A DNA stretch of 64,000 nucleotides from contig NC_045139.1 in the NCBI RefSeq assembly GCF_008831285.2, forward strand, positions 25,650,412 through 25,714,411, in the 5' to 3' direction. Positions 59,384-64,000 of the stretch are shown here, one piece after another. Below the pieces are notes generated by a model that was not told where the DNA came from, ran no database searches, and saw nothing but the letters and a program-made list of their open reading frames with translations. Position numbers and translations under genes: made by a program. Every line of letters begins with the position of its first letter. The first letter of the stretch is position 1. The stretch is from Nymphaea colorata (Eukaryota; Streptophyta; Magnoliopsida; Nymphaeales; Nymphaeaceae).

Positions 59384-60966
59384 CTGTGATATAGATAACT
59401 TGTAATTGACCATTATAGAGGCGTGCCATAACTTTACTGGGTGCAAAGAACAAGCTTTCTTGAGTAGTGCTTTTAGCTGAAATTGGTACGGATAAAGTCA
59501 TAGAATTTTTCAGTGTTACCTGCACTATCTTGTCCTGCTGTCAATCTTGGAATTCCTCGATTTGGAGACAGTATATGCTTATAGGCCAATTTTTTATATC
59601 TTATGTAGTATCTCGGTATTTTTAATAGTTCCTACAAGAGGTGCTCTCGTTTTCTATATAGGCCACAGATTAACAACTCATAATGCGCTTATGAAACTTT
59701 ACGATTTAGTGTGGACCCATGGTGCCTTAATCTGATAGAGAGGTGTGTGTATCACTGTATCTTCTATATCACCCTTGGTCAGATAGTGTAAAAATATTCA
59801 CACAGTCATCGCGTTGTTAGTGGTGTGAATAGGATATTGGCACCATGAGTACATAATGTGAGTTTGTACAGAATGAGGGTTTTTAAGACTGGATAGGGAT
59901 ACAACATTGAAAGGACACTCATTCACCTCTGCATATGAATGTGTAGTATCAGGATCAAAATGAAGCTCCTGAGTCCTGACGTGCACCGACTCTATATAAC
60001 TGAGAGCTACTATTAAAATTTAGAAATTATCATTATCACTTAGATAATTTTTGCTTTTAGTCTGGGACGGGTCAACCCAGTGACCCACAACTGAACTACC
60101 TACTTACTTGTGTTGGCACTATATGGTATGGGAGGATAGAACGTGCTAATTTTGAAGCTTAATAGTCAGGCTGCACCATGACATTTGTAATGTTGTAATT
60201 ATGGAATTTGATCTTCTTCAAGTAGTCTGGCTAGTGAGAGATGCATCTTTCAGATGAGTTCTTTTTCTTACGCAAGCATAAAACATTTTTGTCCAAAGTC
60301 TAGCGAACTTGCTGGAAGTTTGTAGAGCGTGCAGCTTGAATATCCAAAGAAGCAAAGGTGACTTAAAAATCCCGGAATATACTGACATTGTAATGCTTTT
60401 GATTGTTTTAGGTTACCCAAGTTAAAACTGAAACTTGAAATGAAATATTTGATGTATGCTCTTTAAAAACTTTGCTACTTCTGTATAAGAAAAGTCCAGA
60501 ATAGCTTTGCCAAGATTATTTTGCTACTTGCATGTATTTAACTGCTATTACCTTGTCATGACTTCACAGTTTTGAGATAACCTGATGCAAGTAAGTCAAT
60601 TTAATCAAAGTGGAAGGGGCCATCAAGTTCTTTCTTCATCCTTCTGCAGAACAGAATTGCAGAGTAGATGTGGGATTATTTTGACTTTGTGTCAAACATC
60701 TTCCCTGCTAATAAATCAGCAGTATTTGTTAAAAGCTGTTAGTTCCATCGTCATACATTTGCATGCAGATACACTGAGACCCCTGTATGTTTGACAGTCT
60801 GAAAAACTTTTGCTGGTTGCATAAAATTATCTTAATAGATGTTCAATTTAAATGTCTTAGATGTAACGTCCTATTTGATTTACTATTTGTAGGCAAAGCG
60901 GCACCAAAAAGAGATGTTATTGACCTTATTCAGAGATTCAACATCCAAGTTGGCAACTTAACTCAG
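57863..60966 (+). CDS. SMC5: SMC5, structural maintenance of chromosomes protein 5 (first four exons; continues beyond window)
   Basis: SMC5 pairs with SMC6 in the nuclear complex that resolves recombination intermediates and supports sister-chromatid repair. The exons are 57863-57906, 58008-58185, 58293-58446 and 60893-60966. All junctions are GT-AG and the phases match. The protein begins MDYQPSAKRSKIAQR and reads on through GEDDYVPGNIIEIE, NFMTYNHLKCKPGSRLNLV, the Walker A motif IGPNGSGKSSL, EPQLLGRASSIGAYVKRG, and RDVIDLIQRFNIQVGNLTQ. This is the plant SMC5 N-terminal ATPase domain. The next exon, with the LPQDR region, is not found before the window ends, so intron 4 exceeds 3.0 kb. Intron 3 is 2446 bp and has a (CA)n(TA)n tract at 59322-59379. 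The start is the first ATG after the CT-rich 5' UTR and gives a normal N-terminus. No damage is seen. Confidence 0.92.
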
Positions 60967-61644
60967 GTTTCTGCATCTCATGATCCCTAACTAGTCCGTT
61001 AAAAGAATTAGTTGGAGATCACTGGAAAGTGTCATCAAATATTGCATCCGTATATCTCATTGTTAATTTGTGACTCCATAATCATGTTCTCTTTCATTGT
61101 GCTTTCTCTTTGATATTTTAACTGTTTGAAACTACAAAAAGGTTATTTTCATCAATGTGAAATTTGCATTGGAGGTGTTCAGTAACTGTCCACTTCAGTG
61201 ATTTGTTATTCTTTACTTTTCAGCGACAAAAGTAGAGTTCATGTTGCATGAGACTCATTTGGAGACACCCTTGATAAGGTGATCCATGTAAAGGCTCTCA
61301 CAAGGTGATCCATGTAAAGGCTCTCACCATTTCTGCACAATGCCAATATACGATTCTCTAAGTTTTATTAGAATGTCAAATCATGTATGATATTTGTTAA
61401 TTTATCACAGCTTTCATCAAATTATGTGGAAGAACATCTGAGAGAACATACAGTAATGCATCTCTGCATTTTCCAACATGAGGGTTGGACAAGCATTTTC
61501 CAAAAAATTTGTTTGGAGGTAAAAACATGGAAACTGGAAAGTCTAATTAAAACAAGAAATGTTGCAAAGCTTGTGCCATTCTTATGCCATTATGTATTAT
61601 AGCATAAATGCCACAACGACCAGAACTTCAGGAAATGCTAGACA

Positions 61645-62374
61645 CAATGTTATAAAACGCTTAGCGTATCGCGTATCGGTCGGGCCGACCTATACGCCGT
61701 ATCGTAACGTATCGCAAACGTAGCGTAGCGTATTGTAAAATTATTTTTTTTAATTTTAAAAAATATTTAAAAATCAGAAAAAATAGAGAAAAATCATTAA
61801 AAATCTGAAAAAATGAACAAAAAAATCAGAAATCAAGAAAAATGTATTCAAATATGAAAAAGATCATCATACATAAGGAACAATCATGTGTATCAACAAG
61901 ACATTCAAAAATAAGAAATCAAATATTCAAAATAACATAATAAGCATCCATCGCAATTTTAAACTTGAAAATTTTATAGAATCTTAGGACTTAAAGTCTT
62001 AGGACTTGGAGTTTTAGGACTTAGATTACATCACAATTTTATAAGTTCAAAACATATAGTTATCGTCTTTCATGATTCAACGATAATATCTCCCAAATTG
62101 ATGAATCATCGGTTATTTTTGATGAAAATGAGCAAAATCTCTCCCTCCTACGTCTATTGGAGTATTTAAGTACAAGAAGAGAGAGAGGGAGGAGTGTTTA
62201 AACTTTAAAAAATAAAGAATTTTGTGTTTTTACATGTATTGTACGATACAGGGGTGTATCGCCCGTATCGTACGATACGGAGGTGTATCGCCCGTATCAC
62301 GCTTACGATACATGAGTGTATCGTGTATCGTAAGCGTACCGTATAGGTTTTCTAAACCTATACATATAACATTG
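61645..62374. mobile_element. hAT-type MITE, 730 bp, 8-bp target duplication
   Basis: Terminal inverted repeats CAATGTTATA / TATAACATTG are flanked by identical GCTAGACA (61637-61644 and 62375-62382). An 8-bp duplication is the hAT hallmark. Both subterminal regions are packed with GTATCG/CGATAC motifs, often palindromic (GTATCGTACGATAC). The middle is AT-rich and non-coding. Confidence 0.8.
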
Positions 62375-63104
62375 GCTAGACATATTCTGTATCTAGAATC
62401 ATCATTAGATATTCTTCTGGTTCTCCTTCCACTTGTGAATTCAAGGCAGTCCATAGTCCACAAAAGGTTCTTTTGGAAATTTGAAAATGGATAAAGGGTA
62501 TAGCACTATAGCTTACTAATTTGGAAGTATTTTAGCAGCTCTTAAGGAAAAAAGGGATATGTAACTTGAAACCGTAGCACAAATATCATGATACTGACGG
62601 AAAAAAAATAAAAAAAAACAAAAAAGGAAAAAATGCAAAATATTTTCAAAAAATGTTTAAAATGAATTTGTTGTGATTATTTCATTTTTGTTTTCATTTT
62701 TTTAACTTTTGGTTCATTATTTTATTTATTATTTTATCATTTTTATCATTTTAACAGATTATTTTTTATGTCTTCTTATTAGCTTCTCATTTATTTTATT
62801 TTTATCTAATATTTGATTTTTTTTAAAATTTTTTAAAACTCCAAGGTTTTCCCGAAAATAAAAAACCTTGCCGACAATTCCTGCAAAAAAGCTCACCAAT
62901 AAAAACCCAAGAGCGACATTTGTAACCATACTTGAAACCCTCCTATGGCTTTTGAATTGAGATGTGAGCTATTATGGAACACAAAGTTCTGGCTATATTT
63001 TAAGAATATGTAAGCTTTCTGCTTAATCAGACATGTTTTAGGTTTTGTATCTTACATTGAGAATTAATATCTACTGTGCTAGTTGTACGGTGCAGTGTCA
63101 TAGG

Positions 63105-63411
63105 CAATGTTGTAAAAAGCGTATCGTAAGCCGTATTGGTCTAACTTTAAGATACGATGTATCGTAAAATATCGTATCGTATCGTAACTGTATCGTATTT
63201 TTCTTTAAACACAAAATCAATCAGAAAAAATAGAAAAGTTCTGAAAAAATCAGTAAAAATTAGCGTATCGTAACGTATTGTAGCTGTATCATACGATATG
63301 GTGCCTGTATCGTAACTGTATGATACAGGTGGCATATAATATCGTATTTTTGAAACGCGACGATACGTATCATACGATATGGTCCCATATCGTACGATAC
63401 GTACAACACTG
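63105..63411. mobile_element. Second hAT-type MITE of the GTATCG family, 307 bp
   Basis: The ends CAATGTTGTA and TACAACACTG are inverted repeats with one mismatch. The interior is dense with ATCGTA/TACGAT motifs like the neighbour at 61645. No matching 8-bp duplication was found (GTCATAGG left, GAACCTAT right), so one edge may be rearranged or it is older. Confidence 0.6.
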
Positions 63412-64000
63412 GAACCTATAGGATCAGCCTGAATAGCCCGATTCAAATCAAATGGCAGCAAACTGTTTCAGTTCAGTTGTTGATGGGGGTGCTATGTGTC
63501 ATCTTTTATTCCTTTTAAATATTTCAAGAGCTGTTCTTATTTTTGATTAATTTGTATGTATATTACTCTTTTCAAACAATGAATATAGTAATGCCTTTGT
63601 GAGTTTGCAACCAATGTTTTAAAACCCAGTGACTCTGTGGGTCAATTCAGTGACCCGGGCCGGGTTTTGTTAACTATTGCTTTCATTCCATAGTTGTAAA
63701 AGTTGTAAAATGACTTCAATACATGTATAATTCATACTATCAAGTAATAAGTTATATTATCTTTTTTGATAACATGATCTATAATTGCATATTTAAAAAA
63801 TAAACTGTGGCAAGAATTTATATATCAATGAAAAACAAGTCAATAAAAATCAAACAGTAAGATTAATATATTCAACATTTAAACCGTGTAATGTTTAACA
63901 AATTCGACATGTATGTTAATATTATATAAAATTAAAAATCCATAACTGAAGAGTCCAATGTCCTAAACCTTGAAATAAAGACATCGTACAAGAAGTTGAA

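Larger units (their letters stand above)
60967..64000 (+). other. SMC5 intron 4, incomplete, filled with repeats
   Basis: No further SMC5 exon was recognised. The interval holds a 26-bp perfect tandem repeat (AAGGTGATCCATGTAAAGGC..., 61276-61327), two hAT-type elements, and at 63612 the start of another CAATGTTTTAAAACCC-type element with GTGACCCGGG motifs whose far end is not in view. Confidence 0.6.

Noticed and set aside
1-64000. CRISPR arrays, bacterial operons, rRNA or tRNA genes
   Set aside because: None seen. Splice sites, plant retroelements and host gene structure indicate plant nuclear DNA.

Overview
The window is nuclear DNA of a flowering plant. It is AT-rich and intron-containing, with long gene-poor stretches, TA/CT/GA microsatellites, degenerate plant LINE and copia retrotransposons, several MITE-type DNA transposons and an endogenous plant pararetrovirus. 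The species cannot be named from the sequence. Only two host genes are convincing: a complete family-61 glycosyltransferase gene (47.2-49.0 kb) and the 5' end of SMC5 (from 57.9 kb, running off the right edge).

Layout. 1-3.4 kb: decayed LINE ORF2 (+), cut by the window edge, ending in a hairpin. 4.46-4.92 kb: 460-bp foldback element. 4.9-5.7 kb: copia pol remnant (-). 5.7-12.9 kb: no recognisable gene. 12.95-15.75 kb: old LINE (-). 17.3-19.95 kb: a second LINE whose 5' part is inverted relative to its 3' part. 22.0-35.8 kb: a 13.8-kb compound endogenous caulimovirid locus. 37.5-39.9 kb: two MITEs and an ~0.8-kb tandem duplication. 40.7-41.6 kb: LINE 3' fragment. 44.1-44.2 kb: LTR end with primer-binding site. 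47.2-49.0 kb: GT61 gene. 49-56 kb: very AT-rich DNA with short tandem repeats. 56.08-57.39 kb: TIR transposon carrying an intron-containing piece of a PHD-finger gene. 57.7 kb to the end: SMC5 promoter with a palindromic E2F site, four exons, and introns holding hAT-type MITEs.

The most interesting locus is the viral one. Two different, complementary virus genome segments lie head-on. Segment A (+, 22.01-28.14 kb) carries a small ORF, movement protein and coat protein. Segment B (-, 28.14-34.66 kb) carries protease, reverse transcriptase and RNase H. A third fragment, B' (34.66-35.80 kb), continues B past the tRNA-primer site. A and B both have a tRNA-Met primer-binding site, a long leader, a last ORF of ~439 codons, and a ~0.9-kb 3' region with a TATA promoter. 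The non-coding parts are near-identical while the shared last ORF has diverged, as expected of the common region of a bipartite virus. Each segment also has a GTAAGT donor 3' of the primer site and a polypyrimidine-AG acceptor just before the last ORF. At the A/B junction the 3' regions form a long inverted repeat with facing promoters, a potential double-stranded RNA source. All large viral ORFs are broken by stops and frameshifts, so this is a genomic relic. It resembles the bipartite members of Florendovirus (Caulimoviridae); that assignment rests on layout and motifs, not on a search.
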